Below, one piece after another: positions 18,573-28,680 of a DNA stretch of 64,000 nt. Both the position numbers and the translations under genes were made by a program. Under the pieces are notes generated by a model. That model saw nothing but the letters and a program-made list of their open reading frames with translations, was not told the DNA's origin and made no database searches. Positions within the stretch are counted from its first letter, which is position 1. The number at the start of each line of letters is the position of its first letter. This DNA is from Alphaproteobacteria bacterium (GTDB lineage: Bacteria > Pseudomonadota > Alphaproteobacteria > TMED109). The DNA lies in NCBI GenBank assembly GCA_022824395.1, contig JAJDZX010000103.1, forward strand, positions 52,291 through 116,290. The letters run 5' to 3'.

Positions 18573-19247
18573 CTATCGGGAGCCCGCCCCGGTTGCCGGG
18601 TCTCGCGGCGGTAACCACTCGCCGAACTGGCGCACGAGCGCGCGGTCGACATCGGCCATGGAGGCATCCACGCCGACCCGGCGCAGCGACGTCACGTCGG
18701 CATCCCGGATGCCGCAGGGGACGATGGCGTCGTAATGGGAGAGATCGGGATCGACGTTCAGCGAAACCCCGTGGAACGTTACCCCGCGCCGCACGCGAAC
18801 CCCGATGGCGGCGATCTTCGCGTACTGCCCGTTCGGGTCCTGCACCCACACGCCGATCCTCCCGGCCAGCGTCTTGCCGCGCACGCCGAAATCCTTCAGC
18901 ACCGCGATGATCCAGGACTCCAGTCCGCTGACGTAGGCCCGGACATCCCGTCCGCGCCGCCGCAGGTCCAGCATCACATAGGCGATCCGCTGGCCCGGAC
19001 CGTGATAGGTAACGCGCCCGCCGCGCCCGGTCGCGTACACCGGCAGCTCGGCCGTTTCCAGAATCTCCGCCCGGTCGGCGCTGGTGCCGGCCGTGTAGAG
19101 AGGAGGATGTTCCGCCAGCCAGACGCATTCTCCGGCCGTGCCGGCCAGGATGCGCCCCACCTGTTCGTCCATGCTGGCGAGCGCTTCCTGGTACCCGACC
19201 GCTTCGGGACTGTGCTTCCAGGTGATGCCGTCGGTGGCGTGGAGCAT
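18573..19247 (-). CDS. lipB: Lipoyl(octanoyl) transferase LipB
   Basis: 224 residues from ATG 19247; the frame is open further upstream but homology begins with the residues after this Met. Family motifs: GRGGRVTYHGPGQ (73-85), the catalytic K144 in AKIAAIGV and the acyl-thioester C178 in IVPCGI. LipB moves octanoyl from acyl-carrier protein to lipoyl domains of 2-oxoacid dehydrogenases and GcvH in the cytoplasm. Divergent from mgtE with a 200-bp shared upstream region. The ribosome site is weak. Confidence 0.95.
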   Translation of the reverse strand: MLHATDGITWKHSPEAVGYQEALASMDEQVGRILAGTAGECVWLAEHPPLYTAGTSADRAEILETAELPVYATGRGGRVTYHGPGQRIAYVMLDLRRRGRDVRAYVSGLESWIIAVLKDFGVRGKTLAGRIGVWVQDPNGQYAKIAAIGVRVRRGVTFHGVSLNVDPDLSHYDAIVPCGIRDADVTSLRRVGVDASMADVDRALVRQFGEWLPPRDPATGAGSR

Positions 19248-19447
19248 GGGGTCAGGCTCGGCAGCGGTGGATGGGAGAACAGCGTAACGGTGCTTGCGAA
19301 CTATGGCGACGGGCGCATTCCGGCAGGGCTTTGCCGCTGGCCTGCAGGGGTCCCGGAGCCTTGGAACCCGCTCCGCGCCACGATAGATTGTCAGCACCGA
19401 TTTCAGCGCCAGATGTCCCGGCGGAATTGCCATGGTGGGAGGGATTG

Positions 19448-20815
19448 ATGCCCGAATCCCAAGCCACCGCTACCGCGGAGGAACTGCGCCTCGAGCTGAT
19501 TTCGCGGCTGGCCGACGCCAGCGCTGAACCGTCCGCCTCGGATCTGGCGCACCTCCGGTCCAGCCATCCGGCCGATCTTGCCGACATCATCGAGCAGCTT
19601 CCGTCGGAGTCCCGGCTCCGGGCCGTGCACCTGCTGGGCGAGGATCTGCCGGCCGACACGCTGGCGTCGCTGTCGCGCCGGGTCCTGGCCCGGGTTGCCG
19701 CGGCGATCGACCCGGCGCTGCTGGCCCGGCTCGCCGGGGAGCTCGAGACGGACGATGCGGTGTACGTCCTCGAGTGCCTCGACGAAACCCGCCGCGCCCG
19801 GCTGCTGGCGGACATGCCGGCGAGCGAAGCGGAACTGGCGCGCCAGGCGCTGGAGTTCCAGCCGGACAGCGCCGGGCGCATCATGCAGCGCGACTACGTG
19901 GCGATCCCGTCGTACTGGACGATCGGCCAGGTCATCGATCACCTGCGCGAATCGCCCGACGTTCCCGACGAGTTCTACGCGCTGTTCGTGGTCGGCGCGC
20001 GCCACACCCCGGTGGGGACCATCCCGCTGCACCGGGCGATGCGGACCCGCCGGGACGTGCGCGTGGCCGACATCATGACCCGCGACCCGAAGGTGGTGCA
20101 GGTGAGCGCCGACCGGGAGGATGTCGCGTTCCTCTTCGGCCAGTACGAGCTCACGTCGGCGCCGGTCGTCGATGCGCAGAACCGGCTGATCGGCATGGTG
20201 ACCGTCGACGACGTGGTCGACGTGATCCAGGAAGAGGCCAGCGAGGACATGATGCGCCTGGCCGGCGTGGGCGCGGAGCACGACATCTACACGGCCGCGT
20301 TCCAGACCTCGCGCAATCGCTTCAACTGGTTGCTGATCAACCTGTTCACCGCGTTCCTGGCGTCGGCGGCGATCGCGGTGTTCGCCTCCACCATCGAGCA
20401 GGTCGTGGCGCTGGCCGTGCTCATGCCGATCGTCGCCTCCATGGGGGGCAACGCCGGCATGCAGACCTTGACGGTGGCGGTCCGCGCCATCGCCACGCGA
20501 GAACTGACCCCGGCCAACGCGCGGCGGGTGCTGGGGAAGGAGGTGCTGGTGGGCCTGTGCAACGGGATCGCGTTCGCGGTACTGACCGGGCTCGGGGCTG
20601 GTCTCTGGTTCTCGAGCGTGCCCATCGGCCTGGTGATCGGCGCGGCCATGATCTTCAACATGGTGGTGGCCGGCCTGTTCGGCGCACTCGTGCCGATGAT
20701 GCTGGAGCGCGCGCGGGTCGACCCGGCCCATGGCGCCGCCGTCATCCTGACCACCGTCACCGACGTGGTGGGATTCTTCGCCTTCCTGGGGCTGGCGCAG
20801 CTCACCCTGCTGTAA
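19448..20815 (+). CDS. mgtE: Magnesium transporter MgtE
   Basis: 455 residues from ATG 19448 with GGGAGGG just upstream. Domain order is that of MgtE: helical N domain (about 15-130, including [16 protein letters not shown]), tandem CBS domains (about 135-255, [14 protein letters not shown] and [14 protein letters not shown]), then five TM helices (about 290-455). The pore signature [15 protein letters not shown] is present. The CBS/N module senses cytoplasmic Mg2+ in this family. It is followed 11 bp later by the isovaleryl-CoA dehydrogenase gene, which may be fortuitous read-through linkage. Confidence 0.95.
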   Translation: MPESQATATAEELRLELISRLADASAEPSASDLAHLRSSHPADLADIIEQLPSESRLRAVHLLGEDLPADTLASLSRRVLARVAAAIDPALLARLAGELETDDAVYVLECLDETRRARLLADMPASEAELARQALEFQPDSAGRIMQRDYVAIPSYWTIGQVIDHLRESPDVPDEFYALFVVGARHTPVGTIPLHRAMRTRRDVRVADIMTRDPKVVQVSADREDVAFLFGQYELTSAPVVDAQNRLIGMVTVDDVVDVIQEEASEDMMRLAGVGAEHDIYTAAFQTSRNRFNWLLINLFTAFLASAAIAVFASTIEQVVALAVLMPIVASMGGNAGMQTLTVAVRAIATRELTPANARRVLGKEVLVGLCNGIAFAVLTGLGAGLWFSSVPIGLVIGAAMIFNMVVAGLFGALVPMMLERARVDPAHGAAVILTTVTDVVGFFAFLGLAQLTLL

Positions 20816-20826
20816 GGACGCAACAC

Positions 20827-22008
20827 ATGGCTCAGATGCTCTCGAACGCACCCGCCAGCTTCAACTTCAACCTCGGTGAGACCGCGGACATGCTGCGGAC
20901 CAGCGTGCACGGATTCGCCGCCCGGGAGATCGCGCCGCGCGCCGCCGACATCGACGCGTCCAATGCCTTTCCGGACGATTTGTGGGAGAAAATGGGGGCG
21001 ATGGGGCTGCTCGGCGTGACGGTCGAGGAGGAATACGGCGGCTCCGGCCTCGGCTACCTCGAGCATGTCGTTGCCATGGAGGAAGTCAGCCGGGCGTCGG
21101 CATCCGTGGGCCTCAGCTACGGCGCCCATTCCAATCTCTGCGTGAACCAGATCCGCCTCAACGGCACGCCGGCGCAGCGGGCCCGCCACCTGCCGGGCCT
21201 CGTTGCGGGCACGCACGTCGGCGCGCTCGCCATGAGCGAGGCCGGCGCGGGCTCGGACGTCGTGGGGATGCAGACGCGCGCCGAGCGGAAGGGAGACCGC
21301 TACATCCTCAACGGATCGAAGTCGTGGATTACGAACGGTCCCGATGCCGATGTCGTGGTCGTGTATGCACGCACCCGCCCGGGCCCGGGCGCCCGCGGGA
21401 TCACGGCGTTTCTCGTTGAGCGCGGATTCAAGGGCTTCGGTCGGGCCCCAAAGCTCGACAAGCTCGGGATGCGTGGCTCGAACACCGGGGAGCTCATATT
21501 CGAGGACTGCGAGGTCCCGGCCGAGAACGTGCTGGGCGCCGTCGACGAGGGGGTTGCGGTCCTGATGAGCGGGCTCGACTACGAACGGATCGTGCTGGCG
21601 GGCGGCCCGCTCGGCGTGATGCAGGCGTGCTGGGACCTCGTGGTCCCCTACGTCCACGACCGCCAGCAGTTCGGGCAGCCGATCGGCACGTTCCAGCTGA
21701 TGCAGGGGAAGCTCGCGGACATGTACACCGCCATGAATGCGTGCCGCAGCTACGGCTACGCGGTGGCGCAGGCCTGCGACCGGGGTGAGGCCACCCGCAA
21801 GGACGCCGCCGGGGTGATCCTGTACGCGGCGGAGCGGTCCACCTGGATGGCCTCGGAGACCGTGCAGGTCCTGGGTGGCAACGGCTACACCAACGAGTAT
21901 CCGGCGGGGCGGCTCCTGCGCGACGCGAAGCTGTACGAAATCGGTGCCGGCACCAGCGAGATCCGGCGCATGCTGATCGGCCGCGAGATCTTCGAGGAAT
22001 CCGCTTGA
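20827..22008 (+). CDS. ivd: Isovaleryl-CoA dehydrogenase
   Basis: 393 residues, acyl-CoA dehydrogenase family. The subgroup is decided by catalytic base position: E253 in [15 protein letters not shown], as in human IVD, while the position used by MCAD carries Gly in [15 protein letters not shown]/substrate blocks include [15 protein letters not shown] and [18 protein letters not shown]. It oxidises isovaleryl-CoA to 3-methylcrotonyl-CoA in leucine breakdown, passing electrons to ETF. First enzyme of the leucine operon that runs to 28179; its stop overlaps the next start (TGATG). Confidence 0.95.
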   Translation: MAQMLSNAPASFNFNLGETADMLRTSVHGFAAREIAPRAADIDASNAFPDDLWEKMGAMGLLGVTVEEEYGGSGLGYLEHVVAMEEVSRASASVGLSYGAHSNLCVNQIRLNGTPAQRARHLPGLVAGTHVGALAMSEAGAGSDVVGMQTRAERKGDRYILNGSKSWITNGPDADVVVVYARTRPGPGARGITAFLVERGFKGFGRAPKLDKLGMRGSNTGELIFEDCEVPAENVLGAVDEGVAVLMSGLDYERIVLAGGPLGVMQACWDLVVPYVHDRQQFGQPIGTFQLMQGKLADMYTAMNACRSYGYAVAQACDRGEATRKDAAGVILYAAERSTWMASETVQVLGGNGYTNEYPAGRLLRDAKLYEIGAGTSEIRRMLIGREIFEESA

Positions 22009-22535
22009 TGACGCGTCGTTTCCCGTGCGTTGCGATGCTGTGGCTGGCCGGCCTGACCGTGTCCGGCACGCCTGCCGGTGCCCTCCTGCACGGGGAGATC
22101 GCGGTCGTGGCGCCGTCCGGCGGCATGGTGCTTGCGGAGGATCCGGAAGGCGTGTCGCCGTTTCCGCTCGCGCCGCGGCCTGATGACGGGGCTGTTGCCG
22201 CCCCGCCCGGCACCGGCGGTGATCCGACCGGGGTCAGCCCGTTCCCGATTCCAGGTGTCGGTGGATCGCCCGGGCCGGCCAGCCCCGGCCGGGTCCCGGG
22301 CGCGGCGGGTACGCGGGCGCCGACGGAACGGGAGGTCGGCGTGCCCCCGTTCCCCTATGATCCCGAAGCCCGTGGCGGTGTGGCGCGTCAGTGCGTCCGC
22401 GGCTGCATCGACCTGCGTTCGGAGTGTGCGCGGGCCGGCGAACTCGCCCGGAAATGCGAGGGCGACTTCGTCCTCTGTGCCCGGGACTGCGTGCTCGCGC
22501 CTGGTTCGGCCGACTTTCAGCCGCCCGGCAACTAA
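22008..22535 (+). CDS. Hypothetical secreted Pro/Cys protein in the leucine operon
   Basis: 175 residues, unrecognised. The start ATG overlaps the ivd stop. A signal peptide is likely (FPCVAMLWLAGLTVSGTPAGA). The middle is Pro/Gly-rich and carries a motif three times: EGVSPFPLAP, TGVSPFPIPG and VGVPPFPYDP. The C-terminal 45 residues hold a Cys pattern: CVRGC, SEC, RKC, LCARDC, i.e. six cysteines that could form disulfides in the periplasm. Why a secreted protein is embedded in a cytoplasmic catabolic operon is unclear. Codon use looks like its neighbours. Confidence 0.7.
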   Translation: MTRRFPCVAMLWLAGLTVSGTPAGALLHGEIAVVAPSGGMVLAEDPEGVSPFPLAPRPDDGAVAAPPGTGGDPTGVSPFPIPGVGGSPGPASPGRVPGAAGTRAPTEREVGVPPFPYDPEARGGVARQCVRGCIDLRSECARAGELARKCEGDFVLCARDCVLAPGSADFQPPGN

Positions 22536-22586
22536 CCTTCTCGCGGGGCGACTGCCCGCACCGAGACCGAAACGGAGATTACCGTC

Positions 22587-23774
22587 ATGATTGAAGACCC
22601 GATTGTCGTCGCCGGGATGGCGCGCACTCCCATGGGAAGCTTCCAGGGAACATTGCAGGCCGTCACCGCCCCCGAGCTCGGGAGCGTCGCGATCCAAGGG
22701 GCTCTGGAGCGGGCGGATGTGCCCGGCGAGGATGTAAGCGAGGTCTTCATGGGATGCGTCCTGCCGGCGGGTCAGCGCCAGGCGCCGGCGCGCCAGGCCG
22801 CCATCGGCGCCGGCATTCCCGTCGACGCCGGCGCCACGACCGTCAACAAGATGTGCGGATCGGGCATGCGGGCGGCCATGTTCGCCCACGACGCGCTGGC
22901 GGCCGGCAGCGCGGACGTGGTGGTCGCGGGCGGCCTCGAGAGCATGTCGAACGCGCCGTACGTGCTGCCGAAGGCCCGCGCCGGACTGCGCATGGGGAAC
23001 GCGGAGCTGCAGGACCACATGTTCGTCGACGGGCTCGAGGACGCGTACGAGCCCGGCAAGCTGATGGGGCACTTCGCGGAGGCGACCGCCCAGAAGTACC
23101 AGTTCACCCGCGCCGAGCAGGACGAGTTCGCGATCCGCTCGCTGACGCGGGCGCGCACCGCCAACGAGGACGGCACCTTCGCGGACGAAATGGTCCCGGT
23201 GACTGTGAAGACCCGCAAGGGCGAGACCGTCGTGGCCCGGGACGAACAGCCGTTTTCGGCCGACATCGGGAAGATTCCCTCCCTGCGCCCGGCCTTCAGC
23301 AAGGACGGGACGGTGACTGCTGCCAACTCGAGTTCGATCTCGGACGGGGCCGCGGCACTCGTGCTGATGCGGGAATCGGAAGCGGAACGCCGGGGCCTCA
23401 CGCCCCTCGCCAGGATCGTCGCGCAGGCGACGCACAGCCAGGAACCTGCCTGGTTCACGACGGCGCCGCCGCCGGCCATCCGCAAGGTTTTGGACAAGGC
23501 CGGCTGGGAAGCCGACGAGGTTGATCTCTACGAAGTCAACGAGGCCTTCGCCGTCGTGACCATGGTGGCCATGCGCGAATTCCAGCTCTCGCCCGAGAAG
23601 GTGAACGTGCACGGCGGTGCCTGTGCGCTCGGTCACCCCGTCGGGGCATCCGGAGCACGCATCATGGCCACCCTGATCGCGGCGCTCCGCAAGTACGGGC
23701 TGCGCAGGGGCGTTGCGTCGCTGTGCATCGGCGGGGGCGAAGCGACCGCCATGGCGCTGGAGCTCGTCCACTAG
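22587..23774 (+). CDS. Acetyl-CoA C-acetyltransferase (thiolase)
   Basis: 395 residues, degradative/biosynthetic thiolase II type. Catalytic residues are present: acyl-accepting C90 ([11 protein letters not shown]), His in [15 protein letters not shown] and the C-terminal Cys in [15 protein letters not shown] is intact. It interconverts two acetyl-CoA and acetoacetyl-CoA. In the leucine operon it could consume acetoacetate-derived acetoacetyl-CoA, the end product of leucine breakdown. GGAG (22574-22577) lies 9 bp before ATG. Confidence 0.93.
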   Translation: MIEDPIVVAGMARTPMGSFQGTLQAVTAPELGSVAIQGALERADVPGEDVSEVFMGCVLPAGQRQAPARQAAIGAGIPVDAGATTVNKMCGSGMRAAMFAHDALAAGSADVVVAGGLESMSNAPYVLPKARAGLRMGNAELQDHMFVDGLEDAYEPGKLMGHFAEATAQKYQFTRAEQDEFAIRSLTRARTANEDGTFADEMVPVTVKTRKGETVVARDEQPFSADIGKIPSLRPAFSKDGTVTAANSSSISDGAAALVLMRESEAERRGLTPLARIVAQATHSQEPAWFTTAPPPAIRKVLDKAGWEADEVDLYEVNEAFAVVTMVAMREFQLSPEKVNVHGGACALGHPVGASGARIMATLIAALRKYGLRRGVASLCIGGGEATAMALELVH

Positions 23775-23793
23775 CCGCCTGACGACGCCAGCC

Positions 23794-25398
23794 ATGACCG
23801 CACTGGCAAGCCGCCTCGACGTTCAGGGGGGGACGTACCAGGCCAACTGGACCCGGATGCGGGCGCTGGTGGAGGAACTCCGCGCCCGCCTCTCGACTGT
23901 CCAGGAGGGGGGCGGCGCCCGCGCGCGGGAACGCCACATCGCGCGCGGAAAGCTGCTGCCGCGCGAGCGGATCGATCGACTGCTCGACCCCGGGGCGCCG
24001 TTCCTCGAGCTTTCCCCCCTGGCGGCCTGCGACCTGTATGACGGCGAGGCGCCGGGGGCCGGGATCATCACCGGCATCGGGCCGGTTGCCGGCCGGGCCT
24101 GCATGCTGATCGTCAACGACGCGACGGTGAAGGGCGGCACGTACTATCCCGTCACGGTCAAGAAGCACCTGCGCGCCCAGGACATCGCCGCCGAGAATGC
24201 GCTGCCGTGCATCTACCTGGTGGATTCCGGCGGCGCGTACCTGCCGCTGCAGGACGAGGTCTTTCCGGACCGCGACCATTTCGGGCGGAGCTTCTACAAC
24301 CAGGCGCGGATGTCGGCACGGGGCATCCCGCAGATCTCGGTCGTCATGGGATCGTGTACGGCGGGCGGCGCCTACGTGCCCGCCATGTCCGACGAATCGA
24401 TCATCGTCTCCGGGCAGGGGACGATCTTTTTGGGCGGACCGCCGCTGGTGGAGGCGGCCACCGGGGAGGTCGTGACCGCCGAGGAGTTGGGCGGCGCCGA
24501 CGTGCACGGCCGGCGCTCCGGTCTGGTCGACCACGTGGCGGCCGACGACGCCGAGGCGCTGGCGCTCGTCCGCCAGGCCATCGGCCACCTCGGCGGCGAG
24601 AGCGTTGCCGCTGACGACGTGCCGCCGGACGAGCCCGAGTACGACCCGGAGGAGCTGTACGGCCTCGTCCCCATCGATCCGCGTGAACCCTGGGATGTCC
24701 GCGAGGTGATTGCCCGGATCGTCGACGGCAGCCGGTTCGACGAGTTCAAGCCGCTCTACGGGTCCACGCTGGTGTGCGGTTTCGCCCACATCTGGAAGCG
24801 CCCGGTCGGCATCCTCGGCAACAACGGGGTGCTCTTTTCCGAATCGTCGCGGAAGGGGGCGCATTTCATCCAGCTCTGCGAACGTCGCGGGATTCCGCTG
24901 CTGTTCCTGCAGAACATCACCGGCTTCATGGTCGGGGCCAGCTACGAGGCCCGGGGCATCGCGAAGGACGGCGCCAAGCTCGTGACCGCCGTGGCCACTT
25001 CCAGCGTGCCGAGGCTCACGGTCATCATCGGCGGATCCTTCGGCGCCGGGAACTACGGGATGTGCGGGCGGGCCTACGGTCCTCGATTTCTCTGGACTTG
25101 GCCGAACGCCCGCATTTCCGTGATGGGCGGCGAGCAGGCCGCGCACGTCCTGTCCGTCGTTCGGCGGAACGCGATGGCCAGCCGAGGCGAGGACTGGCCG
25201 GACGCCGAACAGGAAGCGTTCCGCAGCAGCATCCGCGACCAGTACGAGCGGCAGGGAAACCCGTACCACGCAACCGCCCGGCTGTGGGATGACGGCATCA
25301 TCGACCCGCTCGAGACGCGGCGGGTGCTGGGGCTCGCGCTCCGGATCGTGGCGTCTGATCCCGATCCGCACCAGCGGTTCGGCGTGTTCCGGATGTAG
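23794..25398 (+). CDS. mccB: Methylcrotonyl-CoA carboxylase, carboxyltransferase (beta) subunit
   Basis: 534 residues from ATG 23794. Carboxyltransferase family with N- and C-lobes; blocks such as [35 protein letters not shown] and [16 protein letters not shown] are typical of the methylcrotonyl-CoA subgroup. It transfers carboxyl from biotin on the alpha subunit to 3-methylcrotonyl-CoA, giving 3-methylglutaconyl-CoA. The biotin-bearing partner is encoded two genes downstream. Confidence 0.94.
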   Translation: MTALASRLDVQGGTYQANWTRMRALVEELRARLSTVQEGGGARARERHIARGKLLPRERIDRLLDPGAPFLELSPLAACDLYDGEAPGAGIITGIGPVAGRACMLIVNDATVKGGTYYPVTVKKHLRAQDIAAENALPCIYLVDSGGAYLPLQDEVFPDRDHFGRSFYNQARMSARGIPQISVVMGSCTAGGAYVPAMSDESIIVSGQGTIFLGGPPLVEAATGEVVTAEELGGADVHGRRSGLVDHVAADDAEALALVRQAIGHLGGESVAADDVPPDEPEYDPEELYGLVPIDPREPWDVREVIARIVDGSRFDEFKPLYGSTLVCGFAHIWKRPVGILGNNGVLFSESSRKGAHFIQLCERRGIPLLFLQNITGFMVGASYEARGIAKDGAKLVTAVATSSVPRLTVIIGGSFGAGNYGMCGRAYGPRFLWTWPNARISVMGGEQAAHVLSVVRRNAMASRGEDWPDAEQEAFRSSIRDQYERQGNPYHATARLWDDGIIDPLETRRVLGLALRIVASDPDPHQRFGVFRM

Positions 25399-25402
25399 GC
25401 CC

Positions 25403-26203
25403 GTGGCAGCGGAAGCGTCAGGGGGGGCCGTCCACCGCGCGGTCGACGCACGCGGCGTCGCGCGCCTCGAAATCGCCCGCGAACAGGTCCGGAATGCGCT
25501 CGACGAAGCGACGATCGAGGAACTCGCAGGGGCCTTTGCCACGCTCGCCGGTGACCCGGCGGTGCGCGTGCTGATCGTGACCGGGCGCGGACCCGCGTTC
25601 TGCGCCGGGGCCGATCTGCGTTGGATGCGGCGGAGCGCCGGGATGAGCGTCGCGGAGAACGTCCGCGATTCGGAGCGGTTCGCGTCCATGCTGGAGGCGC
25701 TGGCGGACTTTCCGCGCCCGACGGTCGCACAGGTCCAGGGGGCGGCGTACGGCGGTGGGCTGGGCCTGGTCGCGGCGGCCGACATTGCGGTGGCTGCTGC
25801 ATCGGCGCGGTTCGCCCTCTCGGAGGTCCGGCTCGGGCTCGAGCCCGCGATGATCGCCCCGTACGTCGTGGGGGCCATCGGGCCCCGCGAGTTTCGCCAG
25901 CGGGCCCTGACCGGTACCCCCTTCGGCGCGGACGAGGCCCTGCGGCTCGGGCTCGTGAGCCAGGTGACGGATGACGCGGTTCTCGGTGCGGCGGTGGATG
26001 CACTCGTGGCGGACCTGCTCAAGGGCGGACCGGAGGCGCAGCGGCACATCAAGGAGCTGACCACGTCGATCGCGGGGCGCGTCCGGGACGACGCCCTCCG
26101 GACGGAGCTCGCAACCCGGATTTCGATGCGCCGTGCCGGCCGGGAGGGACAGGAGGGCGCGACGGCATTTCTGGAGCGGCGCGCGCCGGACTGGACGGCC
26201 TGA
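25403..26203 (+). CDS. Enoyl-CoA hydratase family, probable methylglutaconyl-CoA hydratase
   Basis: 266 residues from GTG 25403. Crotonase fold with the oxyanion blocks AFCAGADLRWMRR and GAAYGGGLGLVAAADIAVA and a Glu-bearing loop ALSEVRLGLEP. Position between the two methylcrotonyl-CoA carboxylase subunits makes 3-methylglutaconyl-CoA hydration to HMG-CoA the likely reaction (liuC-type); this rests on context more than on residues. The next gene starts 5 bp after the stop. Confidence 0.88.
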   Translation: MAAEASGGAVHRAVDARGVARLEIAREQVRNALDEATIEELAGAFATLAGDPAVRVLIVTGRGPAFCAGADLRWMRRSAGMSVAENVRDSERFASMLEALADFPRPTVAQVQGAAYGGGLGLVAAADIAVAAASARFALSEVRLGLEPAMIAPYVVGAIGPREFRQRALTGTPFGADEALRLGLVSQVTDDAVLGAAVDALVADLLKGGPEAQRHIKELTTSIAGRVRDDALRTELATRISMRRAGREGQEGATAFLERRAPDWTA

Positions 26204-26208
26204 CGCCA

Positions 26209-28179
26209 GTGTTCGAGCGCATCCTGATTGCGAACCGCGGCGAGATCGCGGCACGGGTCGCGCGTACCTGTCGTCGCCTGGGCATTGCCACCGTCGGCGT
26301 GACGTCGTGGGCGGACCGGGGTGCATTGCACGCGCGCGCCATGGATGCCGTCTACCCGCTGGGACCGTCCGCTTCGCACCTCAGCTATCTGGCAGCGGAC
26401 CGCCTGCTCGACGTCGCGCGGCGGGCGGGAGTGGACGCAGTGCATCCCGGTTACGGCTTCCTGTCCGAGAACGCAGCCTTCGCCGAGGCCTGCGGAGCGG
26501 CGGGATTCCGGTGGGTCGGGCCCGCGCCGGACGCCATCCGGTTGATGGGCGACAAGCATGCGGCGCGTGGCCGGATGAAGGATGCGGGTGTGCCGGTCCT
26601 CCCGGGATTTGCCGTGGACGAAACCGGCGACCTGCCTGGCCGGTGCGGGGCACTCGGCTACCCCGTGCTCGTCAAGGCGGTGGCCGGCGGTGGCGGCCGC
26701 GGGCTGCGGCGCGTCGACACGGAAGCCGATCTGGACGACGCCCTCCGTTCCGCGGCGCGTGAAGCGGAAGCCGCCTTTGCCGACGGCCGTCTCCTGATCG
26801 AGAAGCTGGTCACCGGGGCCCGCCACGTCGAGGTCCAGGTGCTCGCGGACGGCCACGGCCACGCCGTCCACTTGTTCGAACGAGACTGCTCCTTGCAGCG
26901 CCGCCACCAGAAGGTGATCGAGGAGGCCCCGGCCCCGGGGCTGGACTCGGCGGTCCGGGCGGGGCTCAGCGAGGCAGCCTGCAAGGCCGCCGCCGTCATT
27001 GGATACGAGAACGCGGGAACGGTCGAGTTCCTGCTTGGCGACGACGGCCGGTTCTACTTCATCGAAATGAACACCCGCCTGCAGGTCGAGCATCCGGTCA
27101 CGGAATGCGTGACGGGGCTGGACCTGGTCGAATGGCAGATCCGGATCGCCGCGGGTGAAGCGCTTGATTGCACGCAGTCGGATATCGGGCTGCGCGGGCA
27201 TGCCATCGAGGCACGGGTGTGTGCGGAAGACCCGGTGCATGATTTTCGTCCGCAGCCGGGCCCCGTCCTGGAGGTCCGCTGGCCTTCGGGGGAGGGCATT
27301 CGGGTCGATGCCGGCGTCGCCTCGGGCGATCGCGTGCCGCCGCACTACGACTCCCTGATCGCGAAGGTGGTGGCCTTCGGGGAGGATCGGGAGCAGGCCC
27401 GCTCGCGGCTTGTGGCGGCGCTGCGCCAGACGCGCTGCGCGGGCCCGGCCACGAACCTGTCTCTTCTCATCGGCTGCCTCGAGGATTCCGGGTTTCGCGC
27501 GGGCCGCTTCGACACCGACTTCATTCCGGAGCGACTGGATGCCCTCGCCGGTCCGCCGGCCGCGCCGGACGACGAGATGTTTGCGTTGGCGGCCATGGCG
27601 GTGGCGGCCCGTACGCCCGCCGCGGCCGCGGGGGATCCATGGCGGACGGCCGACAGCTGGCGCGGGGGCGGCCGGAACCAGCGGACGGTGCAACTCTCCT
27701 GCGGCGGCAGAAGCGCGGAGGTGCGCGTCGAACCGTCCGGGGCGGGGACCTGGGCCGCCCGGATCGGCGGCCGCAGTCTGCCGCTGGCGGGCACCCTCGG
27801 CCAAGGCGGAGTACTCGACATCCGGGCCGGCGACACCGCGGTGTCCGTCCCGGTGCACGTTGGTGACACACGGGTCTGGCTATTCCTGGAGACGGGTGTG
27901 CGGGTCTTCGAACGGCTGGACCGGCCGTTGAAGGGCGCGGCCGGGCCCGGCGACGCCGCCGATTTCGCCTCGCCCATGCCCGGGCGCGTGACCGATATCT
28001 CGGTCGAGCCGGGCTCCGTCGTGGCCGCCGGCGCCACGCTGTTGGTGGTCGAGGCGATGAAGATCGAGCACCGCATCGAGGCGCCGAGCGCGGGCCGGGT
28101 CACGGCGCTCCGCTGCGAACTGGGCGCGTGGATCAGCGAGGGCGAGCCCCTGGTGGAATTTGCGCCGGAGTCCGCCTGA
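26209..28179 (+). CDS. mccA: Methylcrotonyl-CoA carboxylase, biotin carboxylase (alpha) subunit
   Basis: 656 residues from GTG 26209. Biotin carboxylase N domain (ILIANRGEIAARV), ATP-grasp with KAVAGGGGRGLRR, and FIEMNTRLQVEHPVTE. The C-terminal biotinyl domain carries the biotinylated lysine K618 in VVEAMKIEH (Ile replaces the common second Met). It carboxylates its own biotin using ATP and bicarbonate and hands it to the beta subunit. Last recognisable gene of the leucine operon. Confidence 0.94.
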   Translation: MFERILIANRGEIAARVARTCRRLGIATVGVTSWADRGALHARAMDAVYPLGPSASHLSYLAADRLLDVARRAGVDAVHPGYGFLSENAAFAEACGAAGFRWVGPAPDAIRLMGDKHAARGRMKDAGVPVLPGFAVDETGDLPGRCGALGYPVLVKAVAGGGGRGLRRVDTEADLDDALRSAAREAEAAFADGRLLIEKLVTGARHVEVQVLADGHGHAVHLFERDCSLQRRHQKVIEEAPAPGLDSAVRAGLSEAACKAAAVIGYENAGTVEFLLGDDGRFYFIEMNTRLQVEHPVTECVTGLDLVEWQIRIAAGEALDCTQSDIGLRGHAIEARVCAEDPVHDFRPQPGPVLEVRWPSGEGIRVDAGVASGDRVPPHYDSLIAKVVAFGEDREQARSRLVAALRQTRCAGPATNLSLLIGCLEDSGFRAGRFDTDFIPERLDALAGPPAAPDDEMFALAAMAVAARTPAAAAGDPWRTADSWRGGGRNQRTVQLSCGGRSAEVRVEPSGAGTWAARIGGRSLPLAGTLGQGGVLDIRAGDTAVSVPVHVGDTRVWLFLETGVRVFERLDRPLKGAAGPGDAADFASPMPGRVTDISVEPGSVVAAGATLLVVEAMKIEHRIEAPSAGRVTALRCELGAWISEGEPLVEFAPESA

Positions 28180-28680
28180 ACCGAGGGCGGGCTGGTTCGA
28201 CGGTCGTCCAGCCGCGCCAGATGGCCCGAGAACGCACGTCGCGGCCATCTGGGGTTGCACCCTGGCCCGAGCGCAGGAAGCACGGGGGCCACCGGGACCC
28301 AGCGCGAATTGGGCCTCGGGGCGTATCAGAGACGGAGGCGGCTACGGGCTGCGCCGGTGCCAACAGGCGGCCGTGGCGAGCACGTGGCGCAGCCCCGGGA
28401 AGTCGCTGGCAGCGAACCGGCGTGACACTGGGGCCAGCCGGGTGACGCACGGGCAAGACTGTGGGAGAGTCTGGAAGCCGTGCCCTGCTCAGAGGGAGTA
28501 TCGAGCGTCGGTCCACGGCTTCCGATAGTGATGTTATCACATTTCATAATCCCTGTCGACTGACGGCGGCCTCGCCGATACGACCAGGGCGCTTGGGACA
28601 TGGTGACCGGGGGGTTCGCAAGTAAAGATGCCCGATCCGGCAGGTTTCGGTGGGGCGATGGCGGCCGGGCCCGCGACCCC
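28180..28680. other. 500-bp gap between convergent mccA and choV
   Basis: No gene supported. Around 28520-28560 the sequence becomes AT-rich and contains a perfect dyad GTGAT-GTT-ATCAC (28528-28540). No HMG-CoA lyase remnant is recognisable here. It may hold the terminators of both operons, but no classic hairpin plus T-run is seen. Confidence 0.4.

Noticed and set aside
23662..27858. Very long open frame (1398 codons) on the minus strand
   Set aside because: It is antisense to five well-supported leucine-operon genes and its translation is Arg/Ala/His-rich without family resemblance; a GC-rich shadow frame.
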